Source: Euptelea pleiosperma
Taxonomy: Eukaryota; Streptophyta; Magnoliopsida; Ranunculales; Eupteleaceae
NCBI GenBank assembly: GCA_035048495.1
Contig: CM068541.1
Coordinates: 18,545,929-18,609,928 of the forward strand
Direction of reading: 5' to 3'
DNA length: 64,000 nt
Below the pieces are notes generated by a model. It was given only the letters and a program-made list of their open reading frames with translations. It made no database searches and was not told where the DNA came from. Below are positions 1 through 9,633 of this stretch, piece by piece (the stretch's first letter is position 1; the number at the start of each line of letters is the position of its first letter). A program made the position numbers and the translations under genes.

Positions 1-167
1 AACAAAAAACCCAATTTGAACATCATTAATGCTTGTTGGATGAAATGATTCATCTGGTCCAAAGAAATACAAGCACACACAAAAACAAACACGCGTAAGC
101 GTACGCACACACGCACAGACACGAGAGTTTGTTTGGGCCTTAAAAGTGTGATTTGATAGCCCAATGG
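1..167. other. intergenic, CA-rich left edge
   Basis: No coding signal is visible. Positions 62-124 are a degenerate CA/CG-rich simple stretch, and the rest is ordinary AT-rich sequence leading into the first foldback element. Confidence 0.4.
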
Positions 168-430
168 CCACTTGGCACATCCACTGACCCATTTGTGTTT
201 TGCCCACCCTGACACGAAAAATCAACTTGATTTGTGACTTCTAGCCATTGGATTCGAGCATTTTTCATCAGTCTTGGACCCACACATGGGCCTGTTCATG
301 AAGCCATAATGAAAAATACTCTAATCCAATGGCAAAAAATCACCAATCAGGCTGATTTTTTACTGTGTCGGCTGTGTACGTCCACCATGAGGTAGGTTAA
401 CATTCATGGGTCAGTGGCACTGAAAGAATT
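168..430. repeat. foldback element, core family (copy 1)
   Basis: The left arm reads CCACTTGGCACAT, then a CACTGACC motif, then AAATCAACTTGAT and a TTCTAGCCATTGGATT block. The right half repeats these in reverse complement: AATCCAATGG, AATCACCAATCAGGCTGATT, GTCCACC, AACATTCATGGGTCAGTGGCAC. This order defines the core family found throughout the window: GCCACRTGGCAC, GACCGTATGGATGTTTGG, GTGGACCTAC, AAAAATCAGCCTGATTAGTGATTTCTA, then a short spacer and the mirror image. No protein is encoded. I read it as a MITE-like foldback element; its superfamily is not resolved. Confidence 0.7.
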
Positions 431-1396
431 GCCTGACGACATTATTGGGAGGGGATAGCTGTAGGAGTAGACTTTTTTCCTGATTTTTCTGCGCCGATCT
501 GAATCCAACTCGGCTCATGGGTAACCTAACAAAGCAAGTGGAGAAAAATAGAATATGAATACTTGCACTGGATTCTTAGTTTGCTGGCTCCTAAGTTTCT
601 AAAATAAGTTCAAAGGTACCTTTGGATGACCAACCTACAACTTCTAAATCTGATGTTGTTGCTGCCTAAAGGGTAGTTGAGGAAAGTTCAAATAATGTTG
701 TCTGTTTGTTTCAGGCTTTGAGTTTTGGCTGTAATACAAGTTGTCTAAGCTTTTAGAGTCATCGCTTCTCTGTCATTACTTCCATACTGATGGGTTGCCA
801 TTGTTGCAACACCTAAGAAGTCCTCCGGCTTTGGGGATGAAAATGGAACCATCCCTTCACACATAAAGATAAGAAAAAAGGTGTAGAGGTTCTAAAAATG
901 GTGTTGCAAAGCTAATCACAAGAGAGAGAGAGAAAGAGAAAGAAAGCTTGATTGTGTCTATTAAGAACTTCCATGATAAAAATGGACTCATCAGACTTAA
1001 TGAAAAGTGGAAAAATTAGAAAGCACCCCCAAACTGAATAGAAAGCACAAAAGCAAAAATTGTTTCATGAATCTGCTGAAAAGTTAAGCATAAATAAGAC
1101 AAAGAGAAGAAAGCAAGGTCTGAAGTAATCAAATAGAAAAGAATACTTGCCTTCAAAAACTCATTACAGAGGCTAAAAACACTGTAAACTAAATAGAAAT
1201 TGTAATCATCCCCTCTCAACAAATCATTTTTCTACACGCAAGCAACACCCCAACAGCAGCCTCATAAGCATCATTACTTGCAACATCAGCATTCACACTA
1301 TATTTATAAAACTTACTTGACAATGTTGGCTCATCACTAGCCCCAAAAGAATTGTGTGGTCAAGATCAGCCCCTCCCATCATTACCATGTCGCTGG
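431..1396. other. intergenic sequence with GA simple repeat
   Basis: No convincing gene. Positions 921-948 are a short GA/GAAA simple repeat. Short reading frames here (for example minus strand 1016-1222) have no recognisable motif and AT-biased composition, so I treat the stretch as non-coding. Confidence 0.45.
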
Positions 1397-2317
1397 TCTC
1401 TGAAGTAGCTAAGGAGTGTCTGTGCCTGCAAGGAATAGGAAAATTCAATACTTTCAAGTCCTGAACTCTTTAACCCAAAATTTAGGTGGCGTTTCCTCAT
1501 CCAAAAATTTGGAGGTGAGCCAGCCTCTACTGATGAGGTGGGACATGGAGGAATCCCATGCAAGGGAAATCTTTTCGAAGGCATGGTCGAAGGCTTGATC
1601 ACAATGAGACTTACTGTAGCATTTGTGTTTGGAGCAAAAGTGGTATTTTCCCTATTGGACATTCCCTTTTTGTCTAATATCTCATTTTCTCACCTTCAAA
1701 AGAAGTTTATAAATGTTGATGCCATTTAAGGTGCATTTCCTAGGAACAACCATGCCATTTTGAGCAAGAAAAACCCCATCTCAGCTCTCCTAAATAGACT
1801 AAGTTCCAAATGCAACTACTTCCAAAACCCACCCCTACTTCAACAAAAAATCAACCAACATAACCCAAAACAGGCACCCCAAGTATCTCTCCTGTAGTAT
1901 AAACAAATTGAAACCCAAGACAGAATTCCACTGAATAAGGACTAGTCTTCAAAGAACCGATTCTCCTCTTCACTCCTCTCATCAACAGCCCCAAATCAAA
2001 TTCCAATAAAACCCAAAAATCTCTATACAAAACCCAAACCAGATCTCTGTCAGGCAAAGAAACTCAATTTAATAGCATAATTTGATAAAAGAAAGCTGAA
2101 CAAGATATATTGAAATTCGTAATTCTGTGTTTGAATTGTTTGCTGATTTACAAAAAAGAATAATTAAAATATAGAAAAATCAGAATCAGATGAGGTTTCA
2201 TTTTACCCCAAAAATTAAAAAAAAAAACAATGAATCAGAAGACTCTTTACAGAATGCCCACAAACAAAAACCGAGGCTTCTTCTCAGAACCCAAACCCTA
2301 CAATAAGGATTAGGTTT
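1397..2317. other. non-coding part of duplication copy A
   Basis: Shared with 17200-18123. Overlapping open frames on both strands here are broken or shifted in the partner copy, so they are not conserved as proteins. The sequence next to the B3 stop (from ~2260) resembles the 3' flank of the complete B3 gene at ~3770 (shared ACAAAAACGAGGTTTCTTC-like run), which suggests it is B3 3' UTR. Confidence 0.5.
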
Positions 2318-2689
2318 TTAATGAGAACTACTAGTACTAGCATTATCACATCTTCTTCGAACATTAATGGCGAAACCGAGTTTGGGGGAACCTTTGGGTT
2401 GTTGCAACCGGAAAGCCCAAAGCTGTATCGTATCAATCTTCTCTTGCAGCCCATTCGCATACACAAAATTCGTCCACGCTTTGATCAAAACATATTGCTG
2501 ACGACTCTGCCACCACGTCAACTTGAGCTTCCACAACCGTCCCATGGGATCCACCACCTTCACTTCCACTATCTCCGGCATCTTCTTGTCTTCTAACACT
2601 GCCCTCTCTTCATCCCTCAGATAATCCATCAATGCTTTGCACCTAGTAACGAACAAACGGCTGAGACGTGGGTTGATATCACTGTTTCA
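2318..2689 (-). pseudogene. 5'-truncated B3-domain (DUF313-type) gene, copy A
   Basis: Minus-strand reading holds the C-terminal B3 domain of the neighbour at 3835-4611: CKALMDYL, VEVKVVDPMGRLWKLKL, QQYVLIKAWTNFV, ANGLQEKIDTIQLWAFRL, KLGFAINVRR. The N-terminal half (~130 residues, lysine-rich) and the promoter are missing. Homology stops at ~2689, where the sequence runs directly into the right half of a Tourist-like MITE. The simplest reading is a tandem duplicate of the complete gene that lost everything between mid-CDS and mid-MITE. A 112-residue frame from an internal Met remains open, so a short B3-only peptide is possible, but no promoter is evident. The partner copy (18124-18484) is frameshifted. 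Confidence 0.8.
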
Positions 2690-2874
2690 GCTGGAAATGA
2701 ATTCTCACCTATCTAGATGGGAAATGAATTCCGGGCTTAATAGGGAAAATTATCCAGATTTAAATAGCTTGATAGGGTAAATTATAGATTTAAAATGGCT
2801 ATCTAACAATGGACAGTTGTGTTGTGTTTTCCCAAGGAAAATGCAATTTTCCCACTTGGCAATCAAACACGGCC
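2690..2874. mobile_element. right half of Tourist-like MITE
   Basis: Matches the right two thirds of the element at 5455-5726, ending in a TIR read as GGCCGTGTTTGATTGCC on the minus strand and followed by TAA. The left TIR is missing; the element is cut at its junction with the truncated B3 gene. Confidence 0.7.
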
Positions 2875-2877
2875 TAA

Positions 2878-3104
2878 GATAAAAGTGCCAAGAGTCCCAC
2901 AAGGTTTTAGACTTGGTCTTTCGCCATTTGATCGTTCAAGTGATCCCGGCACCACTGCCGACTCGGCCGAGGCAATCTGAGAACTGGAGACAGCATCCCT
3001 CGGTTTCAGCCAAGATTTTAAACCATGGTTCAATTCAGCAGTACTCTTAGCTTTGCTGCCTTCAGTGTCACTGAATGGATCAATATTCTTAGATTGTCCC
3101 ACAT
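2878..3104 (-). other. exon-like fragment X, first copy in block A
   Basis: An open minus-strand stretch encodes GQSKNIDPFSDTEGSKAK, then a segment with GLKSWLKPRDAVS and PGSLERSNGERPS. The same fragment occurs at 5764-5988 and 18668-18895. Reading stays open in all three, and composition is more balanced than the flanks, so it looks like a piece of a host gene. I cannot name the parent. It lies directly beside the MITE end in every copy, so it moved by block duplication and not by separate MITE insertions. Confidence 0.5.
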
Positions 3105-3834
3105 GCCCTGTTACTTTATGTACTGTTAAAACGCTTCAAAAATAGCGGCCATTATTTTCCATATTTCTAATAAATTTTGTGAAAAAACGACCGTTATTTT
3201 CCTTAATTTTCATTTTTGAAATTTGAAATTCAAATTTCAAAATTTTGAGTTTCAGCGCCATTATTTCCAATTATTCCGTTATGTCCCTTCTTTCCATTAT
3301 TTCCAATTTTTCCGTCATGTCCCTTATTTTCATTATTTTCCATTTTTGCCCCTGAGCATTACAATTCATTATAACGGAAAAAATGTTAACGCCCCCAGTC
3401 GGTTAGATTGTTATAACCAGTCCCTTTTAAACCTTGGTAAAAAGAGTTACTTCTCATATATTAATTTTTTTGTAAATCTTTTTGATGTTCCAATTGTTGG
3501 ATGTGCCGATGTGCACGTGGCATGTTACCCATTTATGAATTCACGATGCTTCATATCAAGAAAAAAAAAATAAACATTTTTCAAAAAAATAAATAAATAA
3601 ATAAAAGCAAACTTAACGAGATGAATTGAAATTCGTATTTAATTCATTATTCAAAAACTGGAAATGATATTTATTTGATTTATGAAAAAATAAAAACAAC
3701 AAAAAAAAAAAGTGCAGAAATAACCAAAATCAGAGGCGGCTAAAAAAAATGAGAATCAGAATCAACACCTACCCAAACAAAAACGAGGTTTCTTCAAGAA
3801 CCAAAACCCTAAAAAATTAATGTGGCTCAGGTTT
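3105..3834. other. AT-rich repeat sequence downstream of B3 gene
   Basis: Contains short direct repeats of the type CCATTATTTCC / TCCGTTATGTCCCTT at 3260-3350, and a TTATAACGG-type motif (3366-3415) that recurs at 19108-19170 and 37136-37175, so a dispersed repeat is likely. The rest is AT-rich with A-tracts (3700-3712). The section next to 3835 is probably 3' UTR of the B3 gene. Confidence 0.4.
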
Positions 3835-4611
3835 TTAACGACGAAAGTTGGTGCTTGAACCGCTAGTGCTGGCACCATCATCACATGTTCTTCGAACGTT
3901 GATAGCGAAACCGAGTTTAGACTCGCCTCCACCTTGGGGATGTGGTAGTCGGAAGGCCCAGAGCTGTAGCGTATCGATCCTCTCTTGCAGTCCATTCGCG
4001 TCAACAAAACCAGTCCACTGTTTGATCAATACGTACTGCTGAACACTCCGCCACCTTGTCAATTCTAGGTTCCACAACCGTCCCATGGGATCCACCACCT
4101 TCACTTCCAGCTTCTTCTCGTCTTCTAACAATGCCTTCTCTACCTCCGTTAGGTACTCCATCAACGCTTTGCACTTGGGGATGAACAGACGGCTCTGACT
4201 TTTTTTCACGTCACTACAGAAGAGCCGCTTTTCCATCAACCAAACAGGGATAGTGCCCTCAACCCAATTGATCATCTGCATCAATAGTGCAGGAATCGGC
4301 GGTGCTGATGATGATGATGATAACGACGACGAAGGTAGGTTCATCACTGTCTTCCCCTTCCCTTTGTAGTGGTGGGAGTTTTTCTTCTTCTCGGCAATCA
4401 CCTTCTCAGGTGCAAGGAAGGCAACCTTCTTTCCTTTATTTTTAGTTCTCCTACAAGTCGTGACTGACCAATGAACATTCATCTTCACATTCGCTAGTAA
4501 TGACCTTGAGGCTCGGGGGATCGCCGTCGTAAACGTGGGAAGCGCCAACTCCCTCTCTACAACATCTAATAGTGCGTCAAACTTCTTCCTGTTACCCGTA
4601 AACGCCGTCAT
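3835..4611 (-). CDS. B3-domain protein, DUF313 type (block A)
   Basis: Single-exon 258-residue protein, probably a nuclear DNA-binding protein of the plant-specific B3 superfamily (DUF313-like, as in Arabidopsis At1g05920 and At2g24670). Residues ~1-35 start MTAFTGNRKKFDALLDVVE. Residues ~50-90 are strongly basic (RRTKNKGKKVAF, KKKNSHHYKGKGK) and could act as nuclear localisation signal. A Ser run follows (~94-104). The B3 domain covers ~165-245 with the family signatures VKVVDPMGRLW, YVLIKQWTGFVDANGL, DTLQLWAFRL and LGFAINV. The start is the first Met of the frame, 70 bp from a TATA-like box. Copy B is nearly identical, which argues that both are intact. No DNA target can be inferred. Expression is unknown. 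Confidence 0.82.
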   Translation of the reverse strand: MTAFTGNRKKFDALLDVVERELALPTFTTAIPRASRSLLANVKMNVHWSVTTCRRTKNKGKKVAFLAPEKVIAEKKKNSHHYKGKGKTVMNLPSSSLSSSSSAPPIPALLMQMINWVEGTIPVWLMEKRLFCSDVKKSQSRLFIPKCKALMEYLTEVEKALLEDEKKLEVKVVDPMGRLWNLELTRWRSVQQYVLIKQWTGFVDANGLQERIDTLQLWAFRLPHPQGGGESKLGFAINVRRTCDDGASTSGSSTNFRR

Positions 4612-4683
4612 CGTCTCAGCTAGAGAAATGAGGTTTCTTAGTTATGGGTTTAGATCCAAAAGTTTCTTTTTCTGATCTAACAA

Positions 4684-4690
4684 TTTATAA
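4684..4690 (-). promoter_or_regulatory. TATA-like box of B3 gene A
   Basis: Minus-strand TTATAAATTG lies ~75 bp upstream of the start codon, a usable spacing for a short 5' leader. It is preserved in copy B at 20424-20430. Assignment rests on motif and position only. Confidence 0.4.
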
Positions 4691-5454
4691 CTTTCTTTTT
4701 CACTCTAAACATTTGAATGGGCGGGGTTTACAAGATTTCAAGTTTCCTATCTTCACTGATATTGTTGGAACTTGGAACCGGTTAGAAGTTTGCCCTTTTT
4801 TAGGGGGAGGAGGAGTCAAATAATAACAAACACCGCGATCAGGTTTGAATCAAGTACAGTTTGCGTAGCAAACCCGACCTGAGGGTTTGTGCGTTGGATT
4901 CAGAATCCGACCAAATCAATCAGGTTCATCAGCTAATCAGATCCAACCGGGACATCAAATATGATGTTTGGATTTTTCAAATACCAACACCTATACAATT
5001 AAGGTGGGTCCCACACGATTTGAAAATGAAATATTCAGTGGGCCCTGTCCGAACTCCAAAGTGTGTAGGTAGCAGCTTTTAAAAAAACCAATCATCATTT
5101 TTTATGTTCACCCCTCGACATCAAGTTTATTTTCTATAACTAGCATATTAGGTAACATTGACCCGACACCAATTATTAATCGGGTCCAATTCCGAACAAT
5201 GGGAGATTTTTTTTACTGGATGGAATTTTGATGTGGCGATCATGCAACAATGATTGCGCGCCACATATACCTGGTTTTAAAAAGTAATCATGGATATATG
5301 TGGCGTATGATCACCGTTCAAAGATTCCACGGCTTCAAGAATTTTGGAGCAAGGTCTGTCGGGTAGCCTTGCAATCGGGAACCCACCCGCATGCATAAAA
5401 TATTTCCTGATATAGTGCTTAGAGGTGGTTAATATCCTGTTTATGAAGTCAATT
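4691..5454. other. B3 gene upstream region
   Basis: No gene seen. 4691-5214 is identical to the partner block. 5226-5330 has the palindromic phrase GATCATGCAACAATGATTGCGCGCCACATATAC and a partly mirrored copy (ATATGTGGCGTATGATCACCG), a small imperfect inverted repeat; in copy B its right arm is locally duplicated (21030-21095). Confidence 0.45.
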
Positions 5455-5726
5455 GTGTTTGATTGCACAGAAAATTTTCCCAAGAAAATACATTTGGGAA
5501 ATGCCTTAAATGGCTGATTGAGAAAATAAGCCTTATTTTCAGGTGGAAATGAATTCTCACCTATCTGGATGGGAAATGAATTCCGGGCTTAGTAGGGAAA
5601 ATTATCCAGATTTAAATAGCTCGGTAGGGTAAATTATAGATTTAAAATGGCTATCTAACAATGGACAGTTGTGTTGTGTTTTCCCAAGGAAAATGCAATT
5701 TTTCCACTTGGCAGTCAAACACTGCC
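5455..5726. mobile_element. Tourist-like (PIF/Harbinger-type) MITE, block A
   Basis: Ends are GTGTTTGATTGCACAGAAAA on the left and, reversed, GGCAGTGTTTGACTGCCAAG on the right, followed by TAA. Compared with the intact partner (21229-21541), the first nucleotides of the left TIR and the left TAA are deleted. No coding capacity. Confidence 0.75.
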
Positions 5727-5763
5727 TAAGATAAAAGTGCCAAGAGTCCCACAAGGTTTAGGT

Positions 5764-5988
5764 TTTAGATGGTCTTTCGCCATTTGAACGTTCAAGTGAT
5801 CCCGGCACCACTACCGACTCGGCCGAGGCAATGTGAGAACCGGAGACAGCATCCCTCGGTTTCAGCCAAGATTTTAAACCATGGTTCAGTTCAGCAGTAC
5901 TCTTAGCTTTGCTGCCTTCAGTGTCACTGAATGGATCAATATTCTTAGATTGTCCCACAACGTCCTCCAAACCCAACAATGCATGAAG
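5764..5988 (-). other. exon-like fragment X, second copy in block A
   Basis: The longest version of fragment X. On the minus strand a TTTACAG splice-acceptor-like motif (5989-5995) precedes LHALLGLEDVVGQSKNIDPF and the shared downstream residues. An intact acceptor plus an open frame supports origin from a real exon. Block B lost this part by a ~290-bp deletion. Parent gene not recognised. Confidence 0.5.
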
Positions 5989-6392
5989 CTGTAAAGTTCT
6001 TAGATTGTAAGTTCTCTGAGAAAGTTAACATTCTACCCAGAAATGGAAAGAAAACCCATCCCAATATGGCTGACGTGCTTCCTGGGATTTTGATTTCCCC
6101 GGATCCTTTGCTCGCTGCTCATTGGTCAAGAACCCCATTAGCCTTGATTTGATTGGAGTCAGGGTGGTCGTAGATCATCTGACAAATCAGAGTAGATCGG
6201 TCATAGCCAAAAGAGAAATTACCCTGAGAACCCTCATTACAGATTACTTCACTGTAATGATTAAAAGCTCAGAACAACCCTATTGAAAAACCTTAAACAT
6301 AGACGGTCAAAAGAGCGTTGATCAGGCCAACAGGTGGGACTCAAATGGTGGAATTCGCCACCTTATGCGTGTCATGTGTATGATTACAAAGA
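5989..6392. other. non-coding spacer in block A
   Basis: No gene recognised. From ~6086 it aligns with 21615-22147 of block B; block B carries ~190 extra bases around 21740-21910. Confidence 0.4.
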
Positions 6393-6812
6393 TTATACAC
6401 TTATTTTGAGCGACCAATACGGCTCAAACTGCAGATTCTCATTTCCAAAAAGCTGACAATTTTCTCCTATCTCAGAATCGATGAGTGACAACTGTTCTTC
6501 GAGGGAGCAGTCCACATGGCAGGAGGATCGGCATGATGTAGGGATGAGAATGAGGCCAAGGCATCGTTGCTCCATCGGGGAAGGTGAGGAGCGTCGGGTG
6601 CTACGGTACTCCACTGCATGTTGGAGGATAATGTTGCCTTGCTTGTCGATGCAGTGGAAGCAGGCACCCACAAAGAACCAGCCATTGTTGACCCCCACTA
6701 GCATCCGGCGGAACAGTAGCTTCTGGACCCGGCCAACATTGGGTGAGTTGTTTTGGTTAGAGCCGTCTGAACTCCCTGGCCAAACTGAGGATGGTTCCAC
6801 TAGTTGCTCCAT
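6393..6812 (-). pseudogene. NAA38/LSMD1-like gene, frameshifted copy A
   Basis: Minus-strand reading gives an Sm-like (LSM) domain protein matching the plant NatC auxiliary subunit NAA38 (Arabidopsis At4g18372 type): VQKLLFRRMLVGV, CIDKQGNIILQ, VEYRSTRRSSPSPMEQRCLG, LILIPTSCR, CHVDCSLEEQLSL. It is single-exon with no UTR introns visible. Against copy B it has an extra Cys codon in the second LSM strand (VGACFHC for VGAFHC), N and W in place of D and R in the NDGRFF segment, and a 2-base loss after EEQLSL that replaces the normal stop by ~28 unrelated residues (139 aa total). It is probably decaying. Family proteins are ~100-115 aa. Confidence 0.8.
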
Positions 6813-7535
6813 ATGGTAAAAAACTTGTAATTGAACTGAATTCTTTTTTCCTTTTTTTTCTATGTAAATAACCAGATAGCAAGAACACTGATAACCTAGC
6901 CAACTACACCAAGTGGATTAACAGAAAAACTTCCTCTATTTCCCTTCCGGTAGTTGAATTGGTACTGGACTCGCGACCTCAAGCTTGTGACATAAAGGAC
7001 CATCCAATGGAGTTACAGGCAATGGGCACAACCCTGAGAACCCTCCCACTGTAGAACAAAATTGAAGAAATTACCATATTAATAAGAAAGAAATATACCT
7101 CACAAGGTCTCAAGTTTGCTAGCAAAATCCACAAACTAGTAATGGTAGCACCAATGCAATGAGGACAAATTCAACAAACTAATAAAAGGACTCTCACTAG
7201 TTCAAAAACACAGGAGATTGAAGAGAAAACTCAGAAATTATGAAGAATTCAACAGCAATCAATATCCATTTCAATCACTAAAAAAATTATACCAAGTTTA
7301 AAAACCACCCCAACTCAACCCTTGATCTCCTCCTGATACAACTTAATGTAGTCCTAAATTCCTAACTATACAATTGATAATGACAAAAATAGCCCTGAAC
7401 AACTGAATTTTCTGTAATTTCAACCCAACCATATAAAAAAAGTAGTTTTGTCCAATCTTCATAAAATTCGTGGGAAATCTTTTACCAGTCAAACCAACCT
7501 AAAAATTACAGAACAGATATGATAATTCATCTAAA
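6813..7535. other. non-coding spacer in block A
   Basis: Collinear with 22493-23214 of block B and very similar to it. No open frame is conserved between the two. No RNA gene seen. Confidence 0.45.
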
Positions 7536-7694
7536 TTGAACTCTCTTCATACCAGCACTAATGCATTGGATCCCATCAGAACTCCGCAGTTAAGCATGCT
7601 TGGGCGACAGTAGTACTCGGATGGGCGACCTCCTGGGAAGTCCTCGTGATGCACCCCTCGAAACTATTTAGAAAACCAATCAAAAAAAAAAAAA
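7536..7694 (+). mobile_element. 5S rRNA-derived retroposon, block A
   Basis: 7548-7659 matches plant 5S rRNA from its ~10th base to its 3' end (ATACCAGCACTAATGC, GGATCCCATCAGAACTCC, GTTAAGC, GGGCGAC, GTAGTACT, GGATGGGCGACCTCCTGGGAAGTCC, GCACCCCTC). The internal promoter boxes are partly preserved. A 22-base non-5S tail and a 13-A tract follow (7682-7694). The 5' target duplication TTGAACTCTCTT is at 7536-7547. The 3' duplication is cut after TTGAA at the block breakpoint. Lack of the first ~10 bases, a tail and poly-A indicate LINE-type retroposition (SINE3-like), not a functional 5S gene. Confidence 0.85.
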
Positions 7695-7729
7695 TTGAAG
7701 TAAGTTAAAAACAACCATATTTTCAACTA

Positions 7730-8385
7730 TTAGTTGGACAATTGATCTACCTAGCCCACACATGGCCTGATATTGCATTAGTCAGTTTACGCACTCGCCT
7801 CGGTCACTTCATCTTGAAGTTGTTCACAGAGTACTTGATATCTAAAGGATTCTCCAAGTCGTGGCATATTATTCGGACAACATGGACAGTCAAAGTGGAA
7901 GCATATAGTAATGTTGATTGGGTAGGTGTAGTTACTGACCATCGATCCACTTTTTGATACTGTACCTTAGTCGGAGGTAATTAACCTAGTTTCTTGGCAC
8001 AGCAAGAAACAACCCATTGTAGCTCGTTCTAGTGCAAAGGGTGAGTTTTGCTCAATGGCACATGGTGTGTATGAACTCCCCTAGTTGAGGATTATGCTTG
8101 GGGAGTTGGAAATTAAGGTGGTAGAACCATTAAGCCTTTATTATGACAATAAAGCAGCCATCAACATCTCTTACAACCCAATCCAACATGACCGAACTAA
8201 GCATGTTGAAGTTGATCAACACTTCATCAAGGAGAAGCTTTAGCAAGGATTGATTTGTAAACGTGACGTATGGACTCGGGAGCTGGTTGCAGATATATCT
8301 ACTAAGGGAATTAACAAGACAATTATACATACATTGATAGGCAAGTTGGGCATGATGGATATCTTTGCACCAGCTTGATGGGGAA
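7730..8385 (+). pseudogene. Ty1/copia pol 3' end (RT end plus RNase H), degenerate
   Basis: Reading in several frames with stops: LVGQLIYLAHTWPDIA (end of reverse transcriptase), VEAYSNVDWVG and a GGN..LAQQE segment (RNase H), then PLSLYYDNKAAINISYNP, QHDRTKHVEVD, GLICKRDVWTRELVADI and KGINKTIIHTLIGKLGM. A purine tract TTGATGGGGAA (8375-8385) immediately precedes the LTR, as in copia elements. Everything 5' of the RT C-terminus is absent; the cut coincides with the duplication breakpoint at ~7699. Confidence 0.85.
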
Positions 8386-8752
8386 TGTTGGAATTGGTAT
8401 CTACACCCATGTGGGCTACCTCACATTGCCCCACATGGGTTGGTATGTGTACGTGTGTTATGTGGGTCCACCCACATAACCCACAATTTTATCTTGTTGG
8501 TCCGTGGGTTATGTGGGTCTATCTACTTAACCCACGATCCTCTTTATTGTAATGGGACCTTTCCCCACTTCATATATATATATATATATATATATTGAAG
8601 AGAGATTGAACATAAGTCCAATATCCCTGCTTTTTCTCTCCAAACTTTTCTTTAAACCCTATTCTCCCCTTTCTTCTTCTTCTTCTTCCTCTAAATCTCT
8701 CTTTCTATTATCTCTCAATCTTACTATTCTAGTTACAATCTATACTTCCACA
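8386..8752 (+). mobile_element. copia 3' LTR (putative)
   Basis: Starts TGTTGGAATTGGTATC directly after the purine tract and ends near CTTCCACA, giving TGT...ACA ends and ~367 bp. It includes a TA microsatellite (8572-8595) in the position of a TATA region. The right end abuts a B3 relic. The exact 3' boundary is by eye. Confidence 0.6.
8572..8595. repeat. (TA)n microsatellite
   Basis: About 12 uninterrupted TA units within the LTR. Confidence 0.9.
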
Positions 8753-9245
8753 CCACCATCGCCAGCTTCTTGTCTTCTAACAACGTCTTCTCTGCCTCTG
8801 TCAGGAATTCCATTAACTCTTTGCTCTTGGGTACAAAGTACAAATAGAAGTCCGTGACCTAGTTGACATTACAGAAGAAAAGTCATTTTTTCGTCAACCA
8901 AGCAAGGGTGGTGTCGTCAACCCCATTGATCATGTCCATCAATAGTGTAGGAATCAGTTGTGGTGGGGTTGATGGTAGGTCGTCCATCGCTGCCCTTGGA
9001 ATCTTCTTTCCATTCCATTTGTTTTTCTTTTTCTTGGCGATCACCTTCTTAGGTGCAACGAAGGCAACCTTCTTTCCTTTAATTTTGGTGCTCGTACACG
9101 TCTTAGCTGGACACTCCTCTTAATGTTTGAAGTTATGTAGTGATCTTGAGGCTCAAGCGATCGTGAAATGGAAGGTGGCCAATTGCAACGCTACAACATC
9201 TAATAGTGCCCCAAACTTCTTCCAATTACCCATAAATTTCAACAT
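8753..9245 (-). pseudogene. third B3 gene relic (N-terminal half)
   Basis: Minus strand from 9245: MGNWKKFGALLDVVALQLA, then KGKKVAFVAPKKVIAKKKKN, IPTLLMDMINGVDD, LAWLTKK and a degenerate KALMEYL-like end. These align with residues ~1-150 of the complete B3 proteins, with in-frame stops and shifts. The B3 domain itself is missing: the relic ends at the copia LTR boundary at ~8752. It is much more diverged than the block copies, so it predates the block duplication. Confidence 0.75.
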
Positions 9246-9633
9246 TAATTATCTCAAATAATAGTCAGAACCAGAGAAAGAATTATGTGAACGAGGTTTA
9301 TGAGAAAATGAGCTGTGAGTATTGAAATATAAAAGAGATGCTCTATATGTAAAGTGGGGTTTCAGAAGTTTCCTTCTCCCTCTCAGTGTAGTCTTCTAAC
9401 TACAAACTATGTCCAATTTAGAAAGTTTCCCTTTCCCTCTCCGTTATAAGGTCACCTTTCATTGGACACTATGAATGAGAGTTTCAGCCTACCTAGGGAA
9501 CCTAACCCTTTTTTTTGAAAAACAAAACATGCAATAGAAAGGGGAAAACCGGTTGGCATTGTCTCCCGGTTTACTTAGGTACACGTTTCGCACATCGTTG
9601 GACACTATAATTATCCAACTGAAAACTGAGAGA
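9246..9633. other. intergenic
   Basis: No gene recognised. It may include decayed B3 upstream sequence (the gene ends at 9245), but similarity to 4612-4800 is not clear by eye. Confidence 0.35.

Larger units (their letters stand above)
1397..7699. repeat. segmental duplication, copy A (partner 17200-23377)
   Basis: The block aligns collinearly with 17200-23377. Shared landmarks in order: GAAGTAGCTAAGGAGTGTCTG start; truncated B3 gene; half MITE; exon-like fragment; complete B3 gene; full MITE; NAA38-like gene; 5S-derived retroposon. The right breakpoint lies just after the poly-A of the 5S element: copy A switches to a copia fragment after ATTGAA, while copy B continues. Copy A keeps ~290 bp (about 5795-6085) that copy B lacks. 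Copy B has a ~30-bp local duplication near 21065. Divergence is uneven: several per cent in most parts, almost none at 4081-5214. Confidence 0.95.

Noticed and set aside
3800..3830. Telomere-like AAACCCTAAA motifs near several gene ends
   Set aside because: Only single units (telo-box like) are present, never in tandem; too common in plant DNA to mean more.
7548..7659. Functional 5S rRNA gene
   Set aside because: First ~10 bases absent, substitutions in conserved positions, a poly-A tail and target duplications indicate a retroposed copy.
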